DNA from: Nitrosomonas sp. Is35
Lineage (GTDB): Bacteria > Pseudomonadota > Gammaproteobacteria > Burkholderiales > Nitrosomonadaceae
Reading direction: 5' to 3'
NCBI RefSeq assembly: GCF_033063295.1
Contig: NZ_JAWJZH010000001.1
Coordinates: 1,860,001-1,924,000 of the forward strand
Length of the DNA stretch: 64,000 nucleotides
Position numbers and translations under genes: made by a program. Below, piece after piece: positions 44,702 through 54,209 of this stretch. Positions within the stretch are counted from its first letter, which is position 1. Each line of letters begins with the position of its first letter. The notes beneath the pieces are model-generated. The model was not told where the DNA came from and did not search any database. It worked only from the letters and a program-made list of their open reading frames with translations.

Positions 44702-46600
44702 TTAGATTTCAATCCTTGTACCCAATTCAAGGACACGATTAGCCGGTAATTTAAAGTACTCGGCCGCATTGCTGGCATTTCTAGCCATCGTAGCAAATAT
44801 CCGCTCCTGCCACTGCGTCATGCCACCACCAGGACTTGGCACGACAATTTCACGACTCAGAAAATAAGATGTTTTCAGTGGCTCAAACTCGAGTCCATGT
44901 TGTTTACATATTTCCAACGCAGCTGGCAAGTCTGGTTCGTCCTTAAAGCCATATTTAACAGTAATTTGATAACAATTTCCTATTAACGGTTTTATAGATA
45001 CCCGCTCCTCTTCCAGAACTCTGGGAGTTTCCAGGTAATCTACGGTCAAGAACACTACACATTCATGTAAGACTTGGTTATGCGCGAGATTATGCAATAA
45101 CGCATGCGGCACACCATTCACATTAGATGTTAGAAAAATAGATGTTCCGGAAACACGTACCGGTGGGTGTGCTAGCAATGACTCCAAGAATGGCTCAAGA
45201 GGGATATCATCTGAACGCAAACGCTCCAGTAAAATTTCACGTCCGCGATTCCAAGTAATCATTACAAAAAAGATGATTGCGCCAATGACTAAGGGAAACC
45301 ACCCGCCTTGGAATATTTTTAATATCGTTGCAGCAAAAAATGTGGCATCAATGATCAAGAAAAATCCTGTCGCTACTATGCCAAGTATCAAAGGATACTT
45401 CCAAGCGAAACGAAGTACAAAAAAAGTCAATATGGTTTCAATCACCATTGTGGCGGTGACCGCTACGCCATAAGCCGATGCGAGACTAGACGATGAACCG
45501 AATCCCACTACAGCCATGATCACGGCTGCCAGCAGAATCCAATTGACGAATGGAATATATATTTGGCCAATCTTTTGGTCTGAGGTGTGCCTGATCTGCA
45601 TGCGCGGCAAGAATCCCAGTTGGATGGCTTGCCGGGTTACTGAGAAAACACCCGAAATCACCGCTTGCGATGCAATGACAGTGGCTGCCGTAGCCAGCGC
45701 AACGGCTGGATAAAGCGCCCACGATGGGAACAGCAAAAAGAACGGATTGGAAATGGCCGATGGATCGGCAAGTAGCAGCGCACCTTGTCCTAAATAGTTC
45801 AATATGAGCGCAGGAAGAACGCAACCATACCAAGCCAGGCGAATTGGTTTTATCCCAAAGTGCCCCATATCAGCATAAAGTGCCTCACCGCCTGTCACTG
45901 CCAGCACCACGGCACCAAAAGCAATAAAGGCAAGCAATCCGTTGTCCAGACAAAAACTAACAGCAAACAGCGGATTAAAAGCTTGCAAAATCTCTGGTGC
46001 CGTAGCAATATTTATCAAACCGAAAAACCCTAGTGTAATGAACCATATCAGCGTTATCGGTCCGAACATCGCACCAATTCCACCCGTGCCACGTTGCTGG
46101 ATCAGGAAAAGCGAAATCAAGACAATGAGCGTGATCGGTAATACATAGGGCTGAAGCAGCGGGGTTGCCACTTCTAACCCCTCTACCGCACTCAACACGG
46201 ATATAGCGGGAGTAATTACGCCATCCCCATAGAATAGTGCTGCACCAAATGCGCCGATTATAAAAAGAATACGATGTAACTGAGGACGATTAAGGACTGA
46301 GGAGCTGGCAAGCGACAGCAATGCCATGATGCCGCCTTCTCCATGATTGTCTGCTCGCAAAATCAATGTGATGTACTTAACCGTCACTACCATCATGATC
46401 GCCCAGAAAATGAGCGAGATAATACCAATGATATTGTTATCACTGATAATAAGCCCATGAGCGGGATCAAAAACAGTCTTCATGACATACAAAGGACTTG
46501 TGCCGATGTCGCCATAGACAACACCTAGTGCAGCGAGGCTTAATACACTGAGAGATTCATTCTTGGCGGTGCTTTTGAGTTTATTGCTTGTGCTGACCAT
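44702..46600 (-). CDS. kup: Low-affinity potassium transporter Kup
   Basis: A 632-residue K+/H+ symporter with 12 predicted membrane helices. LAALGVVYGDIGTSPLYVMKT near residues 25-45 is the KUP/HAK signature, followed by LILRADNHGEGGIMALLSLA, FYGDGVITPAISVLSAVEGL and ALYADMGHFG. The cytoplasmic C-terminal domain begins near residue 450. The start MVSTSNKLKSTAKNE is used; five extra codons from a TTG at 46615 are possible. Size matches E. coli Kup (622). Confidence 0.96.
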   Translation of the reverse strand: MVSTSNKLKSTAKNESLSVLSLAALGVVYGDIGTSPLYVMKTVFDPAHGLIISDNNIIGIISLIFWAIMMVVTVKYITLILRADNHGEGGIMALLSLASSSVLNRPQLHRILFIIGAFGAALFYGDGVITPAISVLSAVEGLEVATPLLQPYVLPITLIVLISLFLIQQRGTGGIGAMFGPITLIWFITLGFFGLINIATAPEILQAFNPLFAVSFCLDNGLLAFIAFGAVVLAVTGGEALYADMGHFGIKPIRLAWYGCVLPALILNYLGQGALLLADPSAISNPFFLLFPSWALYPAVALATAATVIASQAVISGVFSVTRQAIQLGFLPRMQIRHTSDQKIGQIYIPFVNWILLAAVIMAVVGFGSSSSLASAYGVAVTATMVIETILTFFVLRFAWKYPLILGIVATGFFLIIDATFFAATILKIFQGGWFPLVIGAIIFFVMITWNRGREILLERLRSDDIPLEPFLESLLAHPPVRVSGTSIFLTSNVNGVPHALLHNLAHNQVLHECVVFLTVDYLETPRVLEEERVSIKPLIGNCYQITVKYGFKDEPDLPAALEICKQHGLEFEPLKTSYFLSREIVVPSPGGGMTQWQERIFATMARNASNAAEYFKLPANRVLELGTRIEI

Positions 46601-46719
46601 AAGGGGTTCATGCAAAATGTTTATTATACTGCTAGTAAGAAGGGAGAAAAAATGAAAGGATCAGCGATATGTGCGCCTTCAATAGATTCAGTCATATTAC
46701 CTTGCTGATTTTGGGCTAT

Positions 46720-49422
46720 TCAGACGCCATCCCGATAAGAAGAATTAAGGGATTTCTTGCGTGCAATCCATTTGCGCAGCTCCTCCAGAATGAACATTAC
46801 TAATGCGCATACAATGATGAGACCCCAAACCTCATTTTCAAACGGCGCCGTTCCGAGGAGAGAATTTCCCCAAGGCGTATAGTTGATCAACAAGAGAATT
46901 ACAATTTCTGATATCACACCAATAATAATCAGCTTATTACCCAGAAATCCGGTTGAAAAGACTGATCGAGCATCGCTTCTGCACAGAAACACATTCACGA
47001 TTTGCATTACGATGATGGTGCTCAAGCAAGCGGTAGTAGCTTGCATATACAGGAGATCCTGGGCAGCCAAGTTCTGTCCATACTCCCATCCAGCGCTGTT
47101 AAGTACAAAGAAAAAGACCGCCATGGCGGCAGTTGCCTCAATCAATCCTAAAAAGATATAAGCGCGGAATACCAAGGGCCAATTCATCAGCCTTTCGCTC
47201 TGCGGGCGAGGAGGCCGACGCATGATCTGTGGATTGGGTCGCTCGGCACCTAGGCCGAGGGCGGTAAATGTGTCAGATCCCATATCAATCAACAGCGCTT
47301 GAATTGGTGTCAATGCCAAGGGAATCTTGAAAAGCAGAAAACCAAGATAAGGTATCAGTTCGGCAACATTGTGGACAAGGACATAAGTGAGAAATTTGCG
47401 GATATTTTCGAATACAGCGCGCCCTTCTTCAATTGCATTCACGATGCTCGCGAAATTATCATCAAGCAGCACCATGTCAGCCGATTCCTTGGCTACATCC
47501 GTACCGGCAATACCCATAGCAATACCGATATGCGCGGCTTTTAATGCTGGTGCATCATTGATGCCATCTCCGGTGACAGCCACAATATGTTTTTTCTTCT
47601 TTAATGCTTCAACAATGCGCATCTTTTGATTGGCGACGACCCGTGCGAAGATGATTTCTTGAGCATCCAAGGCAAGCTGAAGCCGGATATCCGAGAACCC
47701 TCTGAGCTGTTCACCAGTAATAATGGTTGGATTATCGGATTTACACAGCCCAATTTCTCGTGCGATTGCCGCGGCTGTTCCGGGATGATCGCCGGTAACC
47801 ATGATCACTTTGATTCCAGCTTCTTGGCATTTGCGAAGCGCTTCTGGCACTTCTGGCCTGGGGGGATCTTCCAGCCCTGCCAGACCAACAAAAACCAAAT
47901 CTTCCTCCAATTTCTCCCGATCATAATCTATAGGTAGTGTTTTGCAGGCAAATGCTAGAACGCGCAAGCCTTGATGCACCATTGCATCCTGAGCTTGAAT
48001 TATGTTTGCCCTTGTTTCAACATCAAGGGGTTGAATCTTTCCGTTAATGACAATGTGCTGACAAAGCGGGATAACCGATTCGGGCGCACCCTTGCAATAT
48101 AGAGAATTACCTTCAGATGCTTGGTTGATGGTGGATAACCGCATGCGCTCAGCGTCGAATGGTATTTCATCCAATCGCGGATAAACAGGAAGGGTAGGAC
48201 TAAGATTCAGCACCATTTCTACCAGCGCAACTTCCATGGGGTCTCCCAGAATAGGAGATTTCCCGTGATTTCCTATTTCCTTCAGATCGTGACACATCCA
48301 GGCTGTTAGAAAGAAAAGCTTGTTGAGATTTAAGAAATCGGTTTTTTCTTTTATTCCAGCAAGCGAAATGATGGTCTTACTTAAATAGATTTGTCGAACC
48401 AGCATGTTGCCTTGTGTCAGTGTCCCGGTCTTGTCGGTGCAAATTACTGTTGTGGAGCCAAGTGTCTCGACTGAGGGTAGATAGCGTATGAGCACGTTGC
48501 GTTTTGCCATTCGCTGGGTGGCCAGAACGAGCGCCAAAGTCAACGTAGGGAGCAATCCTTCCGGTACCATGGCGACAATGATGCCGATTGTAAAAATAAA
48601 TGCTTTCCAGAATGGGATGCCTATTATCCAGCCGATTAGGAAGAATAGAAGGCCGATTAGCACCGCTAGAGCTGCGGTCAAGCGACTTAAGTATGCGATT
48701 TCTTTGCGTAGCGGCGAAATCTCTTCCCCAGCCGTTTGGGTAAGACGCGCAATTTTGCCGAATTCAGTATGTATCCCAGTAGCAAAAACAATAGCTTTAG
48801 CTTGCCCGGATACCATTGAGGTGCCAGCAAGTACAATATTCTTGCTGTCAATCAAGTTATTCACTTCTGATGGATCAGCCTCACGCATTTTGGGTAGAGA
48901 TTCACCCGTGATGGCTGCGTTATTGACCCTTGCACCAAATGTTTCAATTAGCCGACAATCCGCGGGAATTTTATCGCCTTGTTCCAGGTAAATAATATCC
49001 CCCGGCACCAGTTGTTCCGCTGACACTTGCGTAACCTCGCCTTCACGCACTACTTGCGCTTGTTGAGGCAATAATTTGCGCAATGCCACAAGCGTTTTTT
49101 CGATGCGATATTCTTGCCAGAATGAGAATATCCCGCTGACCAGAATTACGATTACAATGGCGTAACCTACTTTCGCCATGTCTTGACCGGGATCACTCCA
49201 TTCTGCAAAAAAAGCCAATCCTGCTGCAATCCACAGAATCAATGAGAAGAAAGTTGCAAATTCTTTGATCAGGCGCAGCCATAGAGGTTTGCGAATTACT
49301 TTTTCTACCTCATTGGAGCCATATTCTTGTAATCTGCGTTCGGCTTCTGCATAGCTTAGGCCGGATAGAGTACTTTTCAGGCTTGCAATGGCATCAACCG
49401 GAGATAGCTGGTGAATTCTCAT
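46720..49422 (-). CDS. P2-type cation-transporting ATPase
   Basis: A 900-residue P-type ATPase. Visible are the cation-ATPase N-terminal domain, NNAAITGESLP (A domain), MVPEGLLPTLTLALVLA (M4), ICTDKTGTLTQGN (phosphorylation Asp), VTGDHPGTAAAIA and VTGDGINDAPAL. The C-terminal membrane block includes LLIDMGSDTFTALGLGAE. The VPEGLLPT motif in M4 is closer to Na,K-/P2C-like than to Ca-ATPase (which has IPEGLP), so Na+ or K+ is as likely as Ca2+. It lies 120 bases upstream of kup on the same strand, which fits a cation-homeostasis pair. Confidence 0.9.
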   Translation of the reverse strand: MRIHQLSPVDAIASLKSTLSGLSYAEAERRLQEYGSNEVEKVIRKPLWLRLIKEFATFFSLILWIAAGLAFFAEWSDPGQDMAKVGYAIVIVILVSGIFSFWQEYRIEKTLVALRKLLPQQAQVVREGEVTQVSAEQLVPGDIIYLEQGDKIPADCRLIETFGARVNNAAITGESLPKMREADPSEVNNLIDSKNIVLAGTSMVSGQAKAIVFATGIHTEFGKIARLTQTAGEEISPLRKEIAYLSRLTAALAVLIGLLFFLIGWIIGIPFWKAFIFTIGIIVAMVPEGLLPTLTLALVLATQRMAKRNVLIRYLPSVETLGSTTVICTDKTGTLTQGNMLVRQIYLSKTIISLAGIKEKTDFLNLNKLFFLTAWMCHDLKEIGNHGKSPILGDPMEVALVEMVLNLSPTLPVYPRLDEIPFDAERMRLSTINQASEGNSLYCKGAPESVIPLCQHIVINGKIQPLDVETRANIIQAQDAMVHQGLRVLAFACKTLPIDYDREKLEEDLVFVGLAGLEDPPRPEVPEALRKCQEAGIKVIMVTGDHPGTAAAIAREIGLCKSDNPTIITGEQLRGFSDIRLQLALDAQEIIFARVVANQKMRIVEALKKKKHIVAVTGDGINDAPALKAAHIGIAMGIAGTDVAKESADMVLLDDNFASIVNAIEEGRAVFENIRKFLTYVLVHNVAELIPYLGFLLFKIPLALTPIQALLIDMGSDTFTALGLGAERPNPQIMRRPPRPQSERLMNWPLVFRAYIFLGLIEATAAMAVFFFVLNSAGWEYGQNLAAQDLLYMQATTACLSTIIVMQIVNVFLCRSDARSVFSTGFLGNKLIIIGVISEIVILLLINYTPWGNSLLGTAPFENEVWGLIIVCALVMFILEELRKWIARKKSLNSSYRDGV

Positions 49423-49477
49423 GAGAATCTCGCTGAAAGGTTTTCCGTTTAAGAAACATACTAATCCTTTTCATCCC

Positions 49478-49654
49478 ACGACAACAAATAAGTCCGAGAC
49501 GGCCACAAGGTATACATATCCCGCTTTCCTTTTCTATGATGCAGCGATCTGCCGGATACCCGATGATTCCGATAGAATCACAACGCATTGGGTGTAATTT
49601 GCCTAATGTTAATGCATATCCAATGGCTGAATACGGTCTAATGCTGATAAACAC
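49478..49654 (-). pseudogene. Decayed 3' fragment of the cysteine-protease-like gene at 52 kb
   Basis: The minus strand here reads SIRPYSAIGYA, HPMRCDSIGIIGYPADRCIIEKES, which aligns with SGRIKHWTCIRRITPNVLILSDSLGIRQIARDRCTIE in the intact protein at 51981-52550. At DNA level 17 identical bases (ACGACAACAAATAAGTC) occur at 49478-49494 and 51989-52005, with scattered identity further in. Frame slips and missing 5' half show that it is a remnant. Its presence means the cassette was here at least twice. Confidence 0.72.
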
Positions 49655-49704
49655 TGGTTACGAAATCTACAATTAATTGTTCTGCGAATTTTGTTCATAA
49701 ATGA

Positions 49705-50571
49705 ATGGAAAGATTATCATCTGAGTTATATTCATCCAATTCAATGCTCTCCGAGCCTGAAGAAGGTGTAACGGTCAGCGGTGCGCCAACTGGATTTGAA
49801 TCCGCTATCGTTTGTTCAATTTGGCGTCATATCGAGGCTTGCAATGCAGCAGTCGTGCCTGGAACTGTGCCAGCAAATGTCTATGCCTGTTTGAATGTCA
49901 TAACGGACGGTGATGTGAAAATTTGCGGAATTTCGGGAGAATCGCTTCCTCGGATATTTCTGACCGGCCCCTTCACTGCTCCCGTAAGAACTTTTGCTTT
50001 CGCTCCACTGAATTCTTTGAGCATAGTTTTTCAACCCTGGTTGCTGCAAAGCTGGTTTGACCTTGATGCGGGGAATATGGTGAATGCAATTATCGATGCC
50101 GCATACGTACCCCGCCTCACTGATCCCGCTGTAGTTGCCGCACTTCAATCCGCTACATCTCAGCCAAGCCTACTGGAGTCAGCATTAAAAATCCTTTCGG
50201 TTCCGCAATCAGATTCAGGTCACGAAGCGAGCATCATGGCCAATGTGCTGCTTGAAACACAGAGTATTGCAGAGACAGCATCTCGGCATGGCATTAGTGT
50301 GCGTCAATTTGAACGCCGGTTTGCGCGAAATTTCGGACTAAGCCCAAAAGAATGGCTACGCGTCAAACGTTTTGAAGCATCGCTTGTTAAATTGGCGAAT
50401 GACAAAGAATCATTGGCCAATGTGGCTGCCGATGCGGGTTATGCCGATCAGTCTCACATGACCCGTGACTATCGCCGCGCAACCGGATTGACACCCCGTC
50501 AGACCAAAGACGGAATGAATAAAGAGACGCCCGGTTATTGGGCATTCAAACCGGCGAAAGTTATGGTTTAG
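49705..50571 (+). CDS. AraC-family transcriptional regulator
   Basis: A 288-residue regulator with a C-terminal double helix-turn-helix (about residues 185-275): SIAETASRHGISVRQFERRF, then LSPKEWLRVKRFEASL and SLANVAADAGYADQSHMTRDY. The N-terminal half resembles the ligand-binding part of AraC regulators of the DUF6597 kind. It lies 102 bases before the glycosyltransferase gene and is likely to control it. The start is the first ATG; the upstream 282 bases carry the decayed fragment described separately. Confidence 0.9.
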   Translation: MERLSSELYSSNSMLSEPEEGVTVSGAPTGFESAIVCSIWRHIEACNAAVVPGTVPANVYACLNVITDGDVKICGISGESLPRIFLTGPFTAPVRTFAFAPLNSLSIVFQPWLLQSWFDLDAGNMVNAIIDAAYVPRLTDPAVVAALQSATSQPSLLESALKILSVPQSDSGHEASIMANVLLETQSIAETASRHGISVRQFERRFARNFGLSPKEWLRVKRFEASLVKLANDKESLANVAADAGYADQSHMTRDYRRATGLTPRQTKDGMNKETPGYWAFKPAKVMV

Positions 50572-50673
50572 CTTACTGAATCCGGATAATGTCGTTTTCG
50601 TTCAATATTTACTGTTGATCGACCATTAATCTACTTTGAACCGTACAGGGTATTTTGAGGTGGAGGTCGCAGT

Positions 50674-51924
50674 GTGAGTAAGATAAAACGAGTTGTTGTA
50701 ATGGCAGTAGGTTCGGGAGGTGATGTTGCTCCGATGGCATCGGTAGCGGCTAAGCTTGCAGATCATGGCTTCGAGACCACACTGCTTGCTCCGGCACGTT
50801 ACAAACATTTTACGGAAAACTCGGCAGTGGCATTCCAATCAATTGGTGCAGATGAAATATTTTCAGAAGTATTTGATGGAGAAGATATTTGGCATCCATT
50901 AAAGGGATCCACGGCTGCATGGCGCTATTACGGCGCAGCCATGCGCTCAGGATTCCAGGTTTTGCGTCAAGGATGGAGCACTTCCGATACTATTCTTGTA
51001 AGTTCATCATTTGCGGTCGCGGCACGCTTGGCAGAGGAGCTTGATGGTTACCGCAATACGACAATCCATCTGTCACCATCAGTAATATTCTCGGCACACC
51101 GACCGTCGAAATGGCCTGCATTCTCAATACCACCCACTTGGCCGTTGTTCTTGAAACGCTTCATGATCAGAACTGTAGAGCGATTGGTAACTGATCCCAT
51201 GATAGGCACTCATGTCAATTCATTTCGCTTGGAACTCGGTCTACCACCAAAGAAAAATTTATTCTCCCAATGGCTACACTCGCTTCGACGTGTCATTTAT
51301 GCTTTCCCGGAATGGTTTGCTGCACCAGCCGAAGATTGGCCAGCCAACGGCATATCGGCCAGTTTTCCAGGCGGGATTAATCGCGATCGCCTGTTACCGA
51401 CTAAATTGGAAACATTCTTACGCAAAGGAAACAAGCCTGTGGTTGTGATTACTGCTGGCACCGCAGTGGCAGAAAGACCAATCTGGGTGGATTGCATGGT
51501 CGATTTTTCAGTTAGCCGTGGCGCACGTGTTGTGGTGATAGAACCGGCTTCACATCCGGGTCGAGACGATAATTTTGTGTATCGAATTCCCTTTGCACCA
51601 TTCGAAGCGCTACTGAGTCGAGTTCATCTGATCATTCATCATGCGGGCATTGGAACGATCGCTGAAGCTATGCGTGCTGAGCTACCACAGTTGCTAGTAC
51701 CGATGGCGCACGATCAGGCGGACAATGCAGCCAGGCTCCAAAAGATCGGTTTTGGACGAAAGATTGATCCCACAAATCTCGAGACCATCGAAGCAGCTTG
51801 GCATTGGGCTTTCAATCCCAATACTAAAAAGGCTCTCAAGGAAGCAAAACAGAAACTTATGGCTGATGGCGATGGTGCCAGTCGGATTGCAGAGACTATA
51901 CTGGCTGATCTCAGCTATGAATGA
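50674..51924 (+). CDS. Glycosyltransferase, GT1/MGT type
   Basis: A 416-residue GT-B fold enzyme. The N-terminal VVVMAVGSGGDVAPMASVAAKL is the acceptor-side glycine motif of rhamnosyl/UDP-glucosyl transferases. The C-terminal donor site contains HLIIHHAGIGTIAEAMRAELPQLLVPMAHDQADNAARL, with the HHAG...PMxxDQ pattern. It transfers a nucleotide-activated sugar to a lipid or small molecule; the acceptor cannot be told. GTG at 50674 is used (preceded by TGGAGGT). The AraC regulator is adjacent. Both may be an insert between the two copies of the protease-like gene. Confidence 0.87.
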   Translation: MSKIKRVVVMAVGSGGDVAPMASVAAKLADHGFETTLLAPARYKHFTENSAVAFQSIGADEIFSEVFDGEDIWHPLKGSTAAWRYYGAAMRSGFQVLRQGWSTSDTILVSSSFAVAARLAEELDGYRNTTIHLSPSVIFSAHRPSKWPAFSIPPTWPLFLKRFMIRTVERLVTDPMIGTHVNSFRLELGLPPKKNLFSQWLHSLRRVIYAFPEWFAAPAEDWPANGISASFPGGINRDRLLPTKLETFLRKGNKPVVVITAGTAVAERPIWVDCMVDFSVSRGARVVVIEPASHPGRDDNFVYRIPFAPFEALLSRVHLIIHHAGIGTIAEAMRAELPQLLVPMAHDQADNAARLQKIGFGRKIDPTNLETIEAAWHWAFNPNTKKALKEAKQKLMADGDGASRIAETILADLSYE

Positions 51925-51980
51925 TTCGATAATTTTTCACAGAAAAATTCCTCAAGAATGCCTATGTTTCGGTTATATTT

Positions 51981-52550
51981 CTATACAAACGACAACAAAT
52001 AAGTCAAAGTCGGCCATAGCGTATACAGCTCACGATTTTCCGTTTCAATGGTACAGCGATCCCTGGCAATCTGCCGAATGCCCAATGAGTCCGACAAAAT
52101 CAGGACATTGGGCGTAATCCTTCTGATACAAGTCCAGTGTTTGATACGGCCGCTCAAGCAGATAATGGCCGCCGAGTCCGGTTGGCTTAAATGCTGGGTC
52201 AGCTTTTCCCAATATTGATCCAGTGTTACGTCATCGGTATCAAACGCGATTTGTTTGCGCAGTTTGCGTTTCTGGTATTTTTTGACAGACTTGACAGCGA
52301 TATCTATCAAACCGTTTTCGTCTATATGCTCGATGCCCGAAGTCAGCACGGCTCTCAGCATGCCCTGTTTGTCCAAATGATTGATCAAGTCATGGAATAG
52401 AGTTTTGCGTTGACTGGCTTTATGTTTAAGCTTTCGATCATAATGGAATTTACCAATAACCGCTTCCGTCGCATTCATCACGGAATATACCCCGCATAGT
52501 TGATCAATACTGCCTTGCCGGATGGGCATAATACTTTCCTCATCAGACAT
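51981..52550 (-). CDS. Papain/C39-like cysteine-protease candidate linked to a recombinase
   Basis: A 189-residue protein. Near the N-terminus IRQGSIDQLCGVYSVMNATEAV carries a Gln followed by a helix-capping Cys (CGVYS), then KHWTCI has a candidate His, and LSDSLGIRQ a candidate Asp/Ser. Together they form the Q-C-H-D order of papain-like and C39 peptidases (inference from motif spacing only). It follows the tyrosine recombinase gene by a few bases on the minus strand. A TTG 12 bases upstream is a weaker start. A decayed relative at 49.5 kb shows that the family is mobile here. I do not recognise a named family. Confidence 0.6.
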   Translation of the reverse strand: MSDEESIMPIRQGSIDQLCGVYSVMNATEAVIGKFHYDRKLKHKASQRKTLFHDLINHLDKQGMLRAVLTSGIEHIDENGLIDIAVKSVKKYQKRKLRKQIAFDTDDVTLDQYWEKLTQHLSQPDSAAIICLSGRIKHWTCIRRITPNVLILSDSLGIRQIARDRCTIETENRELYTLWPTLTYLLSFV

Positions 52551-52555
52551 AGTAG

Positions 52556-53476
52556 TTACCAAATTTGGCTAACCGCATTATTCACAAACAACTGACCATC
52601 CCGGATATAGCGCTGCAACATCACATCCGATTTATGCGCAGTTTGCTGACGGATTTTCCAGGAACTGACCCCGGCTTGTGCTGCACTGGTAACCAATCCC
52701 GCCCGAAGACTATGGCCTGAATACTGCTCCGGATTCAAACCGGCCTCAGCTACGCGCTGTTTTATGATCAGTGCCACCGAGGCTGCACATAATCCATAGT
52801 CAGTGACTTGATCGAAGCGGTTCATGCGGCGAAACAATGCACCGGTTTTGATGTTCGATTTTTCCAGCCACATTTTTAATGCACGTACCGGGCAATGACA
52901 GCCTTTAATATAGGGGATGGCAACCTTTCGGCCGACACCGTTTTGATCCGTTTTACTGCGTAGGACATGAATCAGTACGCCTTCCGTCACAAATCGCACA
53001 TCTTCCACTTTTAACGCCACCAATTCAGAACGGCGGAATGCACCGGCAAATCCGATCAGTAATAAGGCTTTGTCACGGATACCGATCAACCCGGTGAGTT
53101 TTCTCGTAATCTTCATCAGATCAGATTTAAGTAAGGGCATGACTTGGCGCTGTTTACTGCCATTGATGCGCCGGATACCGCGCAAAGTATCAGTCACCAG
53201 TGCTGAACGAGTCGGTGATTTCAGTCCTTTATCTTTATGGGCATGGTTGATAGCCACCACACGCCGGTTTAACGTAGCCAGAGACAACGTATTGGCATGA
53301 ACAGCCAAATAGGATGCGACGCAACGCGGTGTTGCCGGAATCTCGCCGCCGCTTCTCAGGAAATGAGCGATATCGTTCTGATACGCCAGTTGCGTATTCT
53401 TGGCCTGGGTGGCAGCCAGATATTCTCGGACTTTCTTGCGGGTATGATTGCTTGAGAGCGTTAGTTTGTTTTTCAT
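52556..53476 (-). CDS. Tyrosine recombinase (site-specific integrase)
   Basis: A 306-residue phage-integrase family recombinase. An N-terminal SAM-like core-binding domain (ATQAKNTQLAYQNDIAHFL) is followed by the catalytic domain. The catalytic Arg is in AGAFRRSELVAL, the HxxR motif is in SGHSLRAGLVTSAAQAG, and the nucleophile Tyr is in MLQRYIRDG. It has a strong TAGGAG ribosome site. It is the second gene of a three-gene unit after the 71-residue gene and before the protease-like gene. No attachment site was found nearby. Confidence 0.94.
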   Translation of the reverse strand: MKNKLTLSSNHTRKKVREYLAATQAKNTQLAYQNDIAHFLRSGGEIPATPRCVASYLAVHANTLSLATLNRRVVAINHAHKDKGLKSPTRSALVTDTLRGIRRINGSKQRQVMPLLKSDLMKITRKLTGLIGIRDKALLLIGFAGAFRRSELVALKVEDVRFVTEGVLIHVLRSKTDQNGVGRKVAIPYIKGCHCPVRALKMWLEKSNIKTGALFRRMNRFDQVTDYGLCAASVALIIKQRVAEAGLNPEQYSGHSLRAGLVTSAAQAGVSSWKIRQQTAHKSDVMLQRYIRDGQLFVNNAVSQIW

Positions 53477-53485
53477 CGCACACTC

Positions 53486-53701
53486 CTACCGGACATCGAC
53501 GTAGCGCATACATACGCTCAATAAATGCTCGTAATCGCTGGCTGTGGCTTCACGCATGAATTCTTCAGCCAATTCCGGGCGATTGCTATTCAGGATACCG
53601 CGCCGTACTTGCCCCAGAATAAAGAAAGCATTGCCATCTTTGCCGGTTAATTCGACTACGGCATCGGTCAATGGCGAATCCAGTTTCTCAATCAATTTCA
53701 T
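53486..53701 (-). CDS. Small conserved protein preceding the recombinase
   Basis: A 71-residue protein, MKLIEKLDSPLTDAVVEL to DYEHLLSVCMRYVDVR, acidic and mainly helical. No named domain is recognised. RBS TTAGGAG lies 6-7 bases before the ATG. It ends 9 bases before the recombinase start, which places it as the first gene of the recombinase/protease unit. It could be a directionality or regulatory factor (inference from position and size). Confidence 0.65.
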   Translation of the reverse strand: MKLIEKLDSPLTDAVVELTGKDGNAFFILGQVRRGILNSNRPELAEEFMREATASDYEHLLSVCMRYVDVR

Positions 53702-53772
53702 AAATAACTCCTAAGTAATTGATAACCCAATCATCACGGTCGTCATAATGATCAGTTATCGCTAGTTGAAAA

Positions 53773-53811
53773 ATAATAAAAAGCCCACCAGCATTGGATT
53801 TACTGGCAGGC
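53773..53811 (-). terminator. Intrinsic terminator after the 102-residue gene
   Basis: On the minus strand a 9-bp stem with two G-U pairs (53811-53803 with 53791-53783, 11-base loop) is followed by TTTTTATT. It closes the single-gene unit at 53901-54209 and separates it from the recombinase unit. Confidence 0.75.
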
Positions 53812-53900
53812 AAGTGGTTGGGTGTTTTCATTTATTTTGCTCCCATAACACCCGAAAAGAGCTTGTTGTAAGTCGACTAATAGCTAATAAGGAAATTGAT

Positions 53901-54209
53901 TCAATATTCCTCGGGTAATAACAAAGTGGTGACGCTGCGATCTGCTTCGGTGATGATCCATAGATTCTGATTTTCACTGAGCGCATAGCTTGATAAGATG
54001 CGCCAGCCATTCTCGATCGAACGTAAGTTTTCTTCAGCATCGCCGGGCGGCACATTGCCCCAGTCACCGGATTGATGACGCTTGATCAAATCCATCGCAT
54101 TGATGGCATACCGATCCAGTGCTTCGAGCGCACCGGGGGTTGCAACGATCCGGCCTAGTGGAAACAGCGCAATAGAACGCTGCTCCCCAACAGATTTGGG
54201 ATTACACAT
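53901..54209 (-). CDS. Conserved mobile-element-associated protein
   Basis: A 102-residue cytoplasmic protein whose FPLGRIVATPGALEALDRY, QSGDWGNVPPGDAEEN and IITEADRSVTTLLLPEEY segments are those of a small family common on plasmids and integrated elements and usually annotated only as hypothetical or plasmid-related. No catalytic motif is seen. RBS AAGGAGAAAAGAA precedes the ATG. It is a one-gene unit with its own terminator. Confidence 0.72.
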   Translation of the reverse strand: MCNPKSVGEQRSIALFPLGRIVATPGALEALDRYAINAMDLIKRHQSGDWGNVPPGDAEENLRSIENGWRILSSYALSENQNLWIITEADRSVTTLLLPEEY

